A DNA stretch of 64,000 nucleotides from Hymenoscyphus infarciens (GCA_001414345.1 LLCB01000285.1:43103-107102), one strand, 5' to 3'. Counted from the first letter of the stretch, positions 24,060 to 39,059 are shown. Notes: generated from the sequence alone by a model not told the origin. Numbers and translations are program-made.

Positions 24060-25230
24060 CTATAGTAGAGTTACTAGTATCTATTAGCACCTAGTAAGGA
24101 ATAGAAAACGCTAATATTAGAGTAGGAAGAGAGTTTAAAGTTATTCTACTATAATTACTTAAAGCTAACCTAATAAATTATAAAAGCTTTAATATAGGAG
24201 TATTAAAACTATATCTTTTAGATAAGAATATAAGCTAATATTAAGGAATTATAAGAAGAACTCGTCAATTATTAGAGTTATTTAGATAGGCTAACTAAGG
24301 AGGTCGATTCTTAAGATAATATAATAAGTATATATTAGGCTTAGAGAGAGAACGTAGAGATAGAAAAGGCCTAGCTCTTAAATATATACTATAAGCTCTA
24401 AATAGAACACGACTAACTATAACTTAAGCTAAATCGATTTAAAGCTATAAAGAAGTAGTAATAATAAACTATAAAAGAGATAGATAATACTAAAGACTTT
24501 ACTAATCTAAGAAAGTAGTTTAAATACCTATTATTACTTAGAAAAGAGTATAAGAATAGATTAAAAGATAGGCGTTAATATAAGGAGTAGCTTAGAATAT
24601 ATATAGATAGGTCTTATAAGAAGTTAGAAAGAGGAATTAAGAATAAGAAGAAGGTAGATAGTCTCTTATTTATATTAGAAGAAGAAATAAGAGTTTATAA
24701 GGAAATAGATATAAATAGTAATAGGAATAGTAATAAGGTTAGTTATATAGATAGTACTACTAAGATTAGCTTAAATAATAACCTTAATAGCTTTAGTAAT
24801 ATTCCTTATCTATCTTTATAAAGAGGAAGGATAAGGTAACCTAGCTTAATAAGAAAGAAGAAAGATAGTAGTAGGTCTTAAGTAAGGCTTAGGTATATTA
24901 ATAACTTAGATAAAGTAATAGAGATAGTTAAGAAAGTAGAGATATAGGTAAGAATAGATATAGAAGGTAAAATTTACTAGTGTTATAAACTACTAGGAAA
25001 GGATAAGAAGAGTAAGAAGACTTCTATAAAGTATTTAGAAATCGTATATATTCTAGAGTTTTAAAATTTAGTATAAAACGTTATAAATAATTTAATTAAA
25101 GTATAATTAGTAATAGCTTTATAAATAGAAGAAGATAGTTAGAAAAGGAGAAAAAGGTTATAAGAGTCTAAATAGAAGGCGTTAATAGAGGTAGAGGAGT
25201 AGAAGTAGAGGCTTTTTAGATTTATATATA
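24060..25230 (+). pseudogene. RIP-killed long ORF encoding a coiled-coil protein
   Basis: One reading frame (in phase with position 24,240) runs for roughly 380 codons with many TAA and TAG codons but no TGA and no frame break. Between the stops it is rich in Lys, Glu, Leu, Asn and Arg with heptad-like spacing, as in a long coiled coil. It ends in a second Arg/Lys/Glu-rich segment. This is what a real ORF looks like after RIP has turned CAA, CAG and TGG into stops. I do not recognise the family; a Gag-like or transposon-accessory protein is possible. It lies just left of a chromovirus fragment on the opposite strand and may belong to a different element. Confidence 0.5.
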
Positions 25231-25359
25231 GATAGAGCTTCTTACTAGTATTTTATATTAGAGATTTTATAATTTAGTATAAGATTTCTTATATTATATT
25301 ATATATTTAAGTTCTAAAAATTCTAGCTATTAGTTACTTAATCTCTTTTTACTAACCTC

Positions 25360-26706
25360 TTATCTCTATATCTACTTCTATCTCTTTTAACTTTTATACT
25401 AGTAAGAGATAGACTTAGTCTATAACTATAGTCTTTTAAATATTTACTAGTAGATATTTAAGGAAAAAGTTTAGAGTTAAGTTAGATAATGTTTAGTTAA
25501 GATTAATAGTAATAACTTAGCTAAAAGCTTGTTTCTAAGTTTCGTCTTAATAGAAAGCGTATTTTAATTAATTTATATTCGATTTAAGAGAAGTAGTAAG
25601 AAGGTATTAAAAGTAGTAGTATCTCTTAAATAAAAGAGGTTTAAATTTAAGCTTTTAAAAAGTAAAAGAGGGTTTAAATAAAGGTTTAAAAGAGGGTTAG
25701 ATTAAGGAGAGTTCGAAGATAGGATTTAGTTATTAACTTTAAAGTTTACTTAGATTATATCTATCTTATCTAACTAATTATTTTATTCTTTATATTTATA
25801 CTACTATCTTATCTACCTATTATCTATATATTATTTAAATTTAGGAAGGTTATCTCTTTAGAAGCTAAGCTTTTATTATTTTAGTATATAATTATAGGTT
25901 AGAGAAGGTTTAAAGAGTTATCTTTTAAAAAGAGAGATAGTCTTAAAAGGTGTTTATTACTTAATATCTTATAGTAGAGCTAGTTTAGAGAGACCTAAGG
26001 TCTCTTAGAAATTTAATATAATATTAATTTTAAGAGAGAGAGAAAGAGAGGTAAGATTAGATTTAGAAGCCTTTTAAATAACTTTATATATTAACTTATT
26101 TACTAAACCTATATATAGTAGTCTCTATATAGAGAGAGTTATTAAAAGCCTTAAGAATACTTAGTATATCCTACTTTCTTAATATATAAGATACGATTTT
26201 TACTAGCTATTTATATAGATACTAAACCCTAGTATTACTAGCTATCTAGGAGATCTCTAAAATCCTAGCTATTTAAGAATATTATTATAATAGTCTAATT
26301 TAAGCCTAAAGCGAAATAAAAGTCTTAAAAGCTTAAAAGAGATATTATAAATGTTATTACTAGTAAAGAAGAGTTTTTCCTTTTTATATAATAGTATAAA
26401 ATATATATTACTATAAAAGAGGTATATAGAAGTATATTTAAGATAAAATAATATATATAAATACTAGGCTTTAATATAGAAGAAAAGGAAAAACTATCTC
26501 TTTTCTAACTTTAAAAGTAAGCTATTATATATAAGAGGTTTAGATAGTATAAAAGAGTTCGAAACCGACTAACGTTATATATTAGCTAATATAAAAGCTC
26601 GAACCTATATAACCTTTCTAAAATAAATAATATAAGATAATAGTAGCTAAAACCTTATATATAGTAAGTACTCTTAGCTATCTAAGGATAATAGTATACT
26701 ATTATA
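25360..26706 (-). mobile_element. Chromovirus fragment with its 5' LTR (minus strand)
   Basis: The segment 25,360-26,386 matches, with RIP differences, the interior next to the 5' LTR of the complete copies (50,460-51,738 and about 57,290-58,657). It is followed by an LTR at 26,387-26,706 (320 bp) with the usual ends TATAATAG and CTATTATA. Judged by the orientation of the complete copies, the element reads on the minus strand. The left part is missing or unrecognisable beyond about 25,360. Confidence 0.65.
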
Positions 26707-29700
26707 ACTTTAGACCTAAAAAAAGTCTATCTCAACTTTATATATAACTATAATATTAATATAAAAGTTTATTATATATAAAAGTAGAAGAAAGTAAGTA
26801 TATTACTTTTATCTAACTTTAGAATTATAAAACTATTATATTATTATAGTATAACTTATTAGGTTTAGAAGTTACTAAGAGGTAAATAGGCGATAGTAGC
26901 CTAAAAGACTAGTACTAAGTAACTTAGTAAAATTTCGACTTTTACTACTATAATTTTATAATATATAGTATTATATAGTTTTATATTAACTATAACTAAA
27001 TGTTTTTATATTTAAAGGTAGTAATAAAGTTCTTATACTAGATCTATATAAATAGAGACTTATAAATATTAAAATTAGTTTATTTATCTAGTATCTAGGA
27101 TTTTTCGCTATATAGAGATAAATATTAATAATTAAGTATTTTATAAAGTATTTTAATTCTCTTTATTTATAGTATTATAATATAATTTTTAGAATATATA
27201 TATTAATTATTTTCTAGAATTAACTATTTATTTAAAAGATAAGTTTTTATTAGTAGACTTTATAGAAAGATCCTTTATAAGTAGACTATTATATATTACT
27301 ACTTAATATAGAGTACTTATAGCTTTTAGTCTTACTAGAATCTTATTTTTTAGCTCTTTTAATTTTAAATAAATTATCTTAAAAAATACTTTATAATTAG
27401 ATAACTTTAGTATTTCTAATCTATATATAGTATTTAGAATAGTATAGAGTATAATACTAGAGTACTCTAGATTACTTTTAAATATATTAACTAGTTCTGT
27501 CTAGATTAATACTCTTTTTACTCTTTTTATAATATATTTCTAATTAGCTTAATTAGTAATCTTAAGTTTATTTATTACTTTTAAAATAGTAACTTTAAGA
27601 ACTAGGCTATGTTTATATAGGCTTTTATTAAAATCCTTTATTATAGCTTAGAATTAATAAGTAAACTTATAATAGATATATCTTTATTTTAAAGCCTGTT
27701 TCTCTATCTTAATTATAAGCTCTAGATTCTCTACTATTAAGTTCTAGTATTATTTAAGAGTTATATATTCTATTACTACTACTTCTCTTAGTATACTAAG
27801 TATTATTCCTTTTCTTATAAATATAAAAGTAATATATTTAAGACTATTTTTCTTATCTCTAGAACTACTAAGACTAGAAACTAGAGGTTATAGTATAAAT
27901 AGCTTTAACTAATTATTATTATTATTATAAGTAGGTTTTATAATTATATAATTACTATTATTACTATTACTATTTTTAATAACTTATTATAGGGTTTTTT
28001 TAGTATTTATCTCTTTTAGTTTAAGCTTTTAATATTCTATTTCTAAAGAGTTAAGGCTTAAAGTAAGAAGCTTTATAAGGACCTTTTCTTTAAATAATAG
28101 AAGTAAACTATAGCTTTTAGCCTAAGTAAGATATAGCTGCTTAGTAGTTAAGAGATAAATGTCTATTAGAATAAAAAGGCTATAATCTAAGTTGTTATTC
28201 TACTTTAGATTATATAAAGAGATTAGCTTCTCTATTCTTTTATTATAGAACTACTAGTAAATCTAAGCTAATAAAGCTACTAGAGGTTTATTACTAATAC
28301 TATTATAATAGGTCTAATATAAAGCGTCTTCTTTATTATTAGTTATTATAATAGCGAAGTTTTAGTAGTAATTCTTTTAATTAAATAAGAGATAAATTAT
28401 ATATATACTAGTATTAATAAGCTTTATAAACTATCTATATAGCTAATTGTATATTTTTATAGTAAAAGTCTATATAATCTTATAATTTAAAGATATAATA
28501 GACTTTTAAAGAAGTTCTAAATATATATTAATAATCTTATTATTAAGCTATTCTCTAAGCTTTAGACGCTAAAAGGACTTTTCTAGCTTTACCTAGTATC
28601 TAAGTTCGTAAATTTTAGTAATAATAGTTAAACTAGTATAGACTTTTTTAGTCTAGCTCCTCTTAGTCTTATAAATAATAGTTTTAATAACAACTTCGCT
28701 TAGTCTTTTTAATATTTTAAATTTCTAATAGTCTAGTAATTTTAAAAGAATATCTAAGCTTTTAAGTAGTATAGTACTTAGTACTAGTAATAGCTTATTA
28801 ACTACTATCTACTTAAGCTTAGCTTTACTACCTTTTAAGCTAGTAATTTAGAATTACTCTATAAAGGTAAAGACTAACCTACTATTATTTTTAATATTAA
28901 GAATTTTTAATTTATTTTCATATTATTAGAAGATTTTAAAAAAAGAATTAATATCTAACTTAGCTAAGACTTAATTTAGTATAGCTCTAAGCAACCTTAT
29001 AATAAAAAGTAGCTTATATTTCTATTATAAATATTATATCTAGCTATTACTTAAAATAAGAGAGACTCTTAGTTACTAAGTTAATATATATATTATTATA
29101 GTTTTATAGTCTCTCTTAATAATAAAGTCAAAGAAATTAAGATCCTAGGTTAAAGCTTTAAAGTTAATCTAGATAGTAATCCTACTACTTTAATAAACTA
29201 CTATATATATATCTTTTACTAACTTCTTTACTAATTTAACTTTAAGTATAGTATCTACTATAATAACTATATTAAGCTTTTTTTATAGATTAGTATTAGT
29301 AACCTTACTAATAGTATCTATATCTAGATAGTTATTATTAAGATATAGCTAAACTCTAGGTCTTAAAATAAGAACTTTTCCTATTTACTTATATATCTTA
29401 TACTTAGTATATAGTAATAAGAATAATTCTAAGACGAATAAGGCTAGGTTAAAGTAAGACAAGTATTAAGAATCTCTCTAGTACCTAATAGTCCTTAAGT
29501 TACTATATAGCTAAAGCGTCTTTAGCTATAGGCTCTTTAATAGTAAAGGGATTTAAGTTCTTAATAGTATTAATTATATATTAAGCCTATTAATATTTTA
29601 AGTATATAGCTAATATAGACAACCTTCTTAAGTAATAACTTTAAAGACGTAGTAAAATTAAATTAAGCTTATACTCTATATATAGTAATATATATTAGAA

Positions 29701-32149
29701 AATATTTCATTTAAGAGTTTTATATTATCTTTGTTATTATATATACTTATATTAAATATTAATATATTTACTAGTAATATAGTATTAAAAGTAAGAACTT
29801 TATAGCTTAGTAGGTAAGATAATATAAAGGAAACTACTTACTTCTAACTTCTACTAAGATTCCTACTCTGACTATAATAACAATTTTCTTCTTCTTATAT
29901 AATATATTAATTAATAAATATAGCTATAAATACACTATATAGTCTAGTAAAGAGGCTAGTTTAATTTACTCTACTATATTTATAATTAATTTTTATAAAT
30001 AAGTTCTTAAACATTTCTATAAATAAGTTCTATATAACGCTTTTTATTACTAGTTAAATATACTACTTTTAGAAACCTCTTATTCTAGTACTTAGAGGTT
30101 AGGTTTTAGCTACTTCTAAAGTAATTAACTTCTTTTAAATAAGATCTTCTTTTATAAATTAAAATATTTATTAAGGAATAAGTTCTTATAAAGTAGTATA
30201 TATATTAAACTTACTAGAATAAGAGAGAATAAGTTTAAGACTCTTAAATATAGGTTATAGATTATATAGACTATTTAGAATATATAGTTCTATTTACTCT
30301 TATAAGCTCTTCTTAATAAGATTATCTAAATAATTCTATTTAAATAAAGCTAGTCTAAAAGCTAATAATCTAGCTCTTTTAAAGTAATATCCTTATTAAG
30401 AGAAGTTTATAAAATAGACCTAAGTTTATCTTAAATCTTAAATAATATAAATACTTAAATTTATTAATATAAGAGAAAACTCTTAATATATAATAGTCTT
30501 ACTTATAATAAGTATTCTAGGTTTACTTATATATATAAGTAAGGCTTTAAGCTTATAAATAATTTCTCTACTTAGCTATTCTAGAATAACCTCTCTCTAT
30601 TCTCTTTCTATTTCTACTACTCTCTTCTCTTTTATTTTTTATATAACTTTAGTCTTTTTTATCTTTCTCTTATTAATCTCTTTAATCTTAGCTTTTAATA
30701 TAACCTCTAAAGAGAGTAGTTTTAATAAAATCTTTACTTATTTTAAAAGCTTATTAAATACTAGCTAGATAGTATAAAGTATAATTAAAAGGCTTTAGTA
30801 GTATTAGAAAGAGATATTTAAATTAATACTATAATATATATAATTATTCTCTAATTTTTAATCTTCTACTAAGACTTAATTAAATAATAGATATACTACT
30901 TTATAAAGCCTTATATAAAACCCTTTAGTATAATAAGCTACTTTAGAGAAGTTAAACTTACTAATATCTTTAAACTCCTAGATTAAATAGATTTAGTAAG
31001 CTTAAACTTTATAAGTAAGCGTGCTTTAGACTAGCTATTCTAAAAGTAGTAACTATACTATAATACTATAGTTACTAGTAACTATAAAGATATACTTATA
31101 GTTACTTACTAGTATAATAGCGCTATATAGCCTAGTAAATAGTACTTAGCCTAGTCCTCTACTCTACCTACTTATATTTATTATATAAGACTAAAGAATC
31201 TTAGTCTATCTATAATAAGGCTTAATTATAAGCTCTAGCTTCGTCTACCTCTTACTAGTTTAAGTAATAACTATAAATAAATAGGTCTATATAAAAATAA
31301 AAGAATATATACTAAGTAAAAGAAGATATATATTAATATATTATCTAGCTTTTATATATAAAGGTTCTTATAGAATTATTATTAATTATATAAGGCTATT
31401 TTTATCTTTACTAAAATACTTAAAAACCTCTTTAACTATAAGTAACTTTCTACTTTTAATATATATAATAAATCTATTATAGTATAGTAAGAGTACTCTT
31501 TTTATTATAAACATAGCTATAAAAATCCTTAAAGAAATATAAAAGTATAATCTAAAGAATAGCGTTAATAGAATATAGAGTAGAGCAGATATAGTAATAA
31601 TAGCTACTAATATCTAGTATAAGTAGAGGAAGATCTTATAAAACTATTTATAAAGAGGAGACTAAGACTAGAATAGTATAATAATTAAACTAAGAGATAA
31701 TATACTTTATAATATATTAGTAAGTATAAAAAGATAATAGTAATAAGAGCACTTACTACTACTATAAATAGGTCTATAATACTATATAAGAGGAAGGCTA
31801 TATAAGAGAAGAGTATAGTAAATATATAGAATAATACTAAGCTATAAGATATTATCTTAATAAAATAGTATATTAATTAAAAGTTACTTAATAAGATACT
31901 AAGAATATTAGCTAGAAAGCCTTAATATAGGCTAAGAAAGAGAGAGATTATATTAATTAGTAAGAGATTACTAGCTTATATACTAGCTTTTATAATATTA
32001 GAGACTTAAAAACTAATATAGAAAGAGTTATAGGTAATATATATAAGCTAAATTATAAGGTCTATATATATCTATAGGCCTAAGAATTAATAATAGTAAA
32101 TAAGATAAGTATAAGAGGTTATATACGTATAGAGTAGACTATAGAGTAG

Positions 32150-32470
32150 GCTACAGAGTAGGTCAGAAGTACGTAAGTTGAATCGGCACAGGGTAGGTCA
32201 GGTGATCGCTAAATCACGTTTCTAAGGAGTCGAAGTATAAGTATAAAAGACTTAGTGAATTTTGACTTTTGACTTTTAACTTAATTTCTAACTAAAAGAT
32301 AGAAGAGGGCTATATATACTTCTAGAGTAAATACTAGAAGCTTCTATAGCTTATAAATCAAAGGGGTTACTAGAAGGTTCTAGGGATCACGTGTTCGCTT
32401 AACCGTAACCGAGAACGTAACCGAACCTTCTAGACAACACTAGAAAGAACTAGTATAGACTAAGGTTTAA
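32150..32470. other. Island that escaped RIP, possibly a young insertion or solo LTR
   Basis: Across about 300 bp, CA and TG steps are common again (GGCACAGGGTAGGTCAGG, ATCACGTGTTCG, GACTTTTGACTTTTAAC) in the middle of otherwise CA/TG-free DNA. A 12-bp unit (GAGTAGRCTAYA-like) is repeated three times at its left edge. No frame is evident. It could be a recent short insertion, a single-copy remnant or a solo LTR; I could not find a second copy in the window. Confidence 0.5.
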
Positions 32471-33435
32471 ACCTAAAGCCTATTAGTAAGTAAGGTAATT
32501 ATTACCTAATACTAATAATAAGAGTATATTAGGTATCTTAAAATTTATTAGAGAAAGAGTAGTATTATAAAGATAAGATATAGAAGCTAAAGAATAAGAT
32601 TAATAAGAAGAGAGATAAGAAAGACACTATCTAAGATAATAGTATATACTATAGTAGTTTCTATAATAAGTATAGTAAATAACTAATAATAGTTAGATTA
32701 AAGCTTTATATTAAACTATTCTTAAGATTAAGTAAATACTAAAAGTAGTACCTTCTTTATACTTTATTAAGCTAATTATTAAGAATAGCTATATTATTAT
32801 AATTTAGAGGCTTTTACTAACTATAGAGCTAAAACAGGCTATTTATATTAATACTTACTTTATATAAAATATCTTTTCTTATTATATTTTAGATATAAAC
32901 TATTATATAAATTCTTACTTATTTTAGATTCTATTTAATTACTATTTACTACTTTAATAAAGTATAATAAGGTTAAAGATTAAATAGAAGTAATAAGAAA
33001 TATTAATTAAAAATAATAAGTATAAGTAACTCTTTATCTAAAAAAAGATAATTTATAATTAAAAGTAAATAAATCTAAAGAAATAAAAAAAACAAAGCCT
33101 AGTATAAAAGTTAACCTAGTAATAATTAGATATAAATAACTATAAATTATAGCTTTATCTCTTTCTTTACTACTTATAATTCTATCTAAAGCTCTAATTA
33201 AGTCTTAGTTATAGTATTAACTTAGTATTTACTTAATTCCTTATAAAATAAGTAAAAATTAAATATAAAGTCTAAACTCTTATAGACTAAGATTAATTTA
33301 CTTACTTCTTCTCTTAGTAGGTGTTAAATATCTTAATTATTTCTTCTTTTTATTTTAGTATTAATTTATTACCTACTTTAATACCTTCTATTATATAGAA
33401 TTTTAATTTAAAAGCTTTTAAGCTAGTCTTATATA

Positions 33436-34790
33436 CTAAGTTACTACTAACTTATTTATTCTTTTTCTCCTCCTCTTCTTTCTTCTTTTTCTCTTCTTCT
33501 TTTTTCTTTTTCTCCTTACTTTTCTTCTTTTTCTCTTCCTCTTTCTTCTTCTTTTTCTCTTTCTTATTACTTATCTCTTTAATCTCTATTAACTTATTAT
33601 CTATTAACTCTTCTTCTTTATCTAGACCTAGTATACTTCTAAGACTTAGTATATTAAATAAAGATATACTCTATACTTCTAAGAAGTACCTTCTACTAGT
33701 ATTCTTATACCCTCTTTTACGTTTTATTATAACTTCTAGTAAAAAGGTATTAGTAATATAATACTTTTTCTAGAAAGTATAACATCCTAATCTACTTTCC
33801 TAACTTATAAAGCGCTTTTTAGTTTTACTAGCCTTATCTTATACTATTATTCCCTCTTTCTATTTAATAAGAAGTTATATATTTAGCTATTTTAGAATAA
33901 GCTTCTCTCTTTTCTTTAATTTATCTTTCTTAAAGCTAGATAGCTTTAGAATTAGTCTAACTAAATCTTCTAACTCTTTATTATATTCTTATAAAACTTT
34001 AATTATAATACCTTAAACCTTAGATATATTATCTATATACTATTTCTTCTTAGTTTTAGAGTCTTTTACTATACCTATATACCTCTATATTATAAGATTA
34101 GAATAGTTATCTAAAATTAGAACATCTTTCTAGATTTAATAGATTATCTATTTTAGGATTTTATAATTAATAATAATAGCTAGTTTCTTAAATCTATCTT
34201 TATAGTATATAACCTTTTACTTAAACCTTAATAGTATATCTCTAGTTATATTAGTAACCTTAGCTAGGTTAGATAAGTATACTCTCTTAATAAGATCTTC
34301 TATAATATTAATTAGATTAATTCTAGTTTTAGTTTTAGCTTTAATTAAATCTTTAAGTTAGTTAGAGTTATTATTATTATTAACTTCTATATTACTATAC
34401 TTATTCTTATTATTAGCCTCTTCTTTATATCTCTTAAATTTTATCTCTTCCTTTTATACTACTTATAGTAAGTCTATATTTTATTAAAGCTTATTCTTAA
34501 TCTTATTACTCTCTATTTTTATAGTATTTACTTCTTCTCCTAATATAGCTTTAAGAGAATTTTATAACTCCTTCTACTTTACTTCTCTTTATACCTTTAA
34601 ATCTCTTACTTCTTAGAGCGTTTTATATATTTTAGAAATCCTATTACTAACTATCTTCTTCTTTATATCTTTCTTCTTCTTCTTTACTTTACTTATTACT
34701 TTTACTTTTACTTTCTTCTTATTTAATCCTATTTTATAAGAATATAATTTTATCTTAGAGTAATATAGAAAGTAATTTAAATTAGAAAGA
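33436..34790 (-). pseudogene. RIP-killed ORF with Lys/Glu-rich C-terminus
   Basis: On the minus strand one frame stays continuous for about 440 codons, interrupted only by TAA and TAG (many at positions where Gln or Trp would fit). It ends at a TAA after a run of about 38 Lys and Glu residues encoded by the polypyrimidine stretch at 33,444-33,570. Further up it is Lys/Leu/Ile/Asn-rich with helical character. No TGA occurs and no frameshift is needed. I do not recognise the protein; a retroelement Gag-like or other transposon protein is the most likely class. Confidence 0.5.
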
Positions 34791-37700
34791 GCTAGAAGAT
34801 CTAAAGATAAAGAAGAGAATATATATAGTCTTCTTATATATCTTATAATAAGCTAGTTTTAGCTTCTACTATAAGCTATTTCTAGCTCTTTATTATATAC
34901 TAGTTTTAGTTTTCTATAAATAGTAAGAGTATAATACTCTATATAAAGCCTAGTTTAATATCTTATTATAAGAATAGGTATAAATCATACTCTACTTTTA
35001 ATTATCTTATTTAGTTATAGCTTTACTTAATCTAATATTACTAAGAGCTATATAAGATTATAAGTAGAAGTAATAATAGAAATCTAATATAATAGCTAAG
35101 TTAGCTCTAGAATTATTCTAATAATAAGTAATCCTATATCTTATACTAACCTCTATTCTCTAAATACTTATAAAACTCTTTTAAATATAATTACTATAAT
35201 CTTAATACTAATAATAATAACGTTAAGTAAAACTACCTTAACTTTAGTTACTCTACTTAATACTCTACTATTATTTAAAGTTAGTTAAACATAGATAATT
35301 AATAATATATTTACTAACTAATACCTCTTCTCTATAATTATAAAGTCTTCTTAGATAATAACTAGTACTATAGCTATTTAAATTCTACTAAAGCATAGTA
35401 CTTCTTTAACCTTTTAAAGTAGCGTTATTACTAAGTTAGAAACTTATTCTAATATCTCTTAGTCTTATATAGTCTTTTAAGTAGTAGTAATAGAGCTTAT
35501 AATAAGGTTTCTCTAAATTAAGTATTTAGATAGTATTAAATAGAACTATATAATTAATATTCTCTAATACTTATATAAGTAATATAATACTTAGCTCTAT
35601 AACTACCTCTCTTTCTAGTATAATTAATAAGTACTTAGGTAGTAATAGTATATTAGACTAGTAGAAACTCTATTCTAAGGTAAATAATTCTTACTATACT
35701 AATTTAAGACTACTAGATATAGCTTAAGCTTTTAATCTAAGCCTAATATACTTATAAAGTATTTTTATAGTTTCTCTTTTAAGAAAAATAATTTTTAATA
35801 AGTATATAAACAATTTATATAAATTCTACTAATATTTTTAAATCTATAATTTATACTCTTATAGTTCTACTAGATTGAAAGCTTATTTTAGCTATTTAAT
35901 CTTAAACTATAAAGAGTAGTATAATTTAATTATTTCTAAGTTATATCTATAAAAAGAAAAGATATTAGATACTATCTAATAAAAGTAAAAACACTTTTAG
36001 AAATTAAACTTATCTCTATAACTTTATAAAGATATTATCCTCTTATATAATTAAATATATAATTATATCTATAGTTATTATATATCTATATCTAATTACC
36101 TCTTAAATCTCTTCTTCTCTTTATCTTTTTTATCTAAATTACTATTTATCTTTATTTATAATATAAAATTACTTAAGTTAATAAATTAGTTATTCTAATA
36201 AGCTTATAATATAAAGCTAGTTAAAGAGATTACTTAACTCCTCTATATATTAGTATAAAGAGGTTAGTAGCTAATTTAAATTTTAAGTAGTTATTTAAAA
36301 GAATTCGATTTAAGAATAGCTAAAAATAGACCTTAATTTAAAAATTACTTTTTATAAGTTACTACTACTTCTAGAATAGTAGCTTAAAAAGCCTCTAAAC
36401 TCTCTAATAAGTAATCTCTAGTTAGCTGTTTAGTAATTTTATTAGCCTATAACTTAGTACTTATTAGTAATATTATACTTTTTAATAGATAACTTTTAAA
36501 TATTACTATTTTATACCTTTATATTTAATTTTTAATAGGTTTTAGTAATTACTTTACCTAAGACTTTAAAAACGTCTATATCTTTTTTAATCTCTAGATA
36601 TAAAAACTTAGCTTACTTTATTAATTAGTAAGTATAAGTATCTAAAATTAATAGAAATTTATCTACTAATTAATACTAGAGCTATCTATAAATAAAACTT
36701 TTAGCTATAATAGCTTTAAGCTTTAGAGTTAACCTATGTTCTTTATACCTTTGTAAATCTTTAATTAAATAGTACTATATTAGTTATTAATTCCTAGTTT
36801 ATAGTATATTTTAGCTATTTATAAGCTTTTAGGTACCTCTCTAATAGCTATACTAACCTCGAAAAGCACTATTCTACTAACTCCTAGAATAATATAAGTA
36901 AAAATATCTATAACTACTTTAAATAACTCTATATTCTTAAGAAATATAATTAATATATAAAAGTTTTACTAAGTATTAGTAGCTAGACCTACTCTACTAA
37001 CTTCTCTACTATAGCTAGTATTACTAAAAGTTAAGCTTGATTTACTTCTACTACTATTATATTACTTAAAGACTTAGGACTTAATAGTATTAATATTAAC
37101 TAAGAGTATTTAGCTAATAATATAGATACTTTAAATATTATCCTCCTACTTATAGTAATATACTCTACTCTAGATATTTATATAGTATAGTATACTTTTA
37201 AATACTACTTTCTTCTTAGTATTACTAGTTCTACTAGACTAATAAATTATAATATCTTATATTTAAGTAAAATAAATAAGTACCTTAATATTTAGCCTCT
37301 TATAATATATAATTATACTAGATCTTAGAGTAGATTTATAGATTATAATATAAACCTCTATCCTAGCCTCTTAGACTCTAATACTATACTATTCTCTACT
37401 CAAAGAGCTATTATAAACTATATAATAGCTAGAATCTCTATAGAAAAGATTATAATTAGTATTCTATTATATAGTCACTCTTTTAAAAGAACTATAGAGC
37501 TAGACTAATCTTTTACTAGTACTAGGTTAAGAAGCTAGAAGAGTAGAGTATAAGACTATAAAGTCCTTCTTAAAGCTAATATAATAGAATACTTTAACAA
37601 CGAAGTAAGGTTATTATATAGCTATAATTTATCTATTAAGAAACTTATAAGTTATAATAGTATTATTAAAGCTATATATAAAGCTACTTATATTAAATCT

Positions 37701-39059
37701 ATAAATCTTAGTAAAGCTATATACTAGAAGAGTAGTACTAATAAAACTAAGAGCTAAAGTTTAATTAAGATAATTACTAATAGCTTTAGAAATCTAGATT
37801 AGAGTAAAAATTAACTAAACTACTTAGTAAGTTAGTATATAAATATAGTAGCAAGGATACTAGATAAGTAAGTATAGTACTTTATAATATAATACTATAA
37901 CTTCTATATATTAAAAAGTTTAATAAAGTAATCTTTATAAATAAACTCTAAGATAAGTAACGTTTGTCTCTATATAGTAAGATACTCTATATAGTAAGAT
38001 ATTAAACAAGTTTTAATATTTCTAAATAGCTATATTAATAAGAATAGTATAATAAGCCTAATACTAAGTTTAAATATAATTTCTAGTAGTTATAGTTAAT
38101 TTTTAGACTTTTAAAGAGAAAAATCCGTATTTCTTATAATCTTATTAGTTAGTTTTATTATATAGGGTTTCTTATTATATAGAGATAGATATTAATATCT
38201 ATAGTAAGTTATAAGTTAAGCTTAACTTTACTTACTTTTTTTATAATCTAAGTTTTTTTTTTATTAAAGCTTTCTCTCTTCTTTCTTTAAAAGATAGAAA
38301 ATAAAAGTACTCTAAAAGAGATAAAGCCTAGCTAGAAAGAAGTACTAGATCTAATTATCTCTTCTATATTACTTATTAATTTAAAGTAAGTATAATAAAA
38401 GTAATAAATAATTCCTAAAATTACCTCTTTTCTTTTAAAAAATTTTTACTACTCTTATATGTCTTATAAGACTATAAGATTAATAATAAGCTATACTAAG
38501 ACTTTATAAAAAATTAAAAAATTATCTATTTTTATTTTATAAAGTTTATAAAGTATAAGAGAAGATATAAGCCTTTTCTTTCCTATTCTTATAAATAGTA
38601 TATTATATATTATTATTAAACTAAAAGTAAAAGAGTATCTAAAAAAAGGGGAAATTAAGGAATTTTCTTAAAAAGCTTAAATTATAAAAAAAGTAAATAA
38701 ATTTAAGCTTAACTTATAACTTACTATATCTCTATATAATAAAACACCTACTATACTAAGAAAAAATATAAGTAACTAATTTACTTTTAAATTTTATAAA
38801 ATCTATATATATATAGATAACCTCTATATATTATATAGTAATTATATTCTATAGCTAATTCTAAATATATTAAGACTCTTCTACTAAGAAAAATAATTAT
38901 AGAATCTTTCTTATACTTAATTTATAAGATATCTTTATTTAAGGTATTAAAGTCTTAAATTAGGCTATAAAGCTTACTATATATAGTAGTAACCCTCTAT
39001 AATAGGCTTATAATAACATTTAATAAATAGTAGATTATATAAACAAGCTTAGCTTATAA

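Noticed and set aside
33444..33570. Polypyrimidine tract as a regulatory or triplex-forming element
   Set aside because: It is explained as the Lys/Glu-coding end of a minus-strand ghost ORF.
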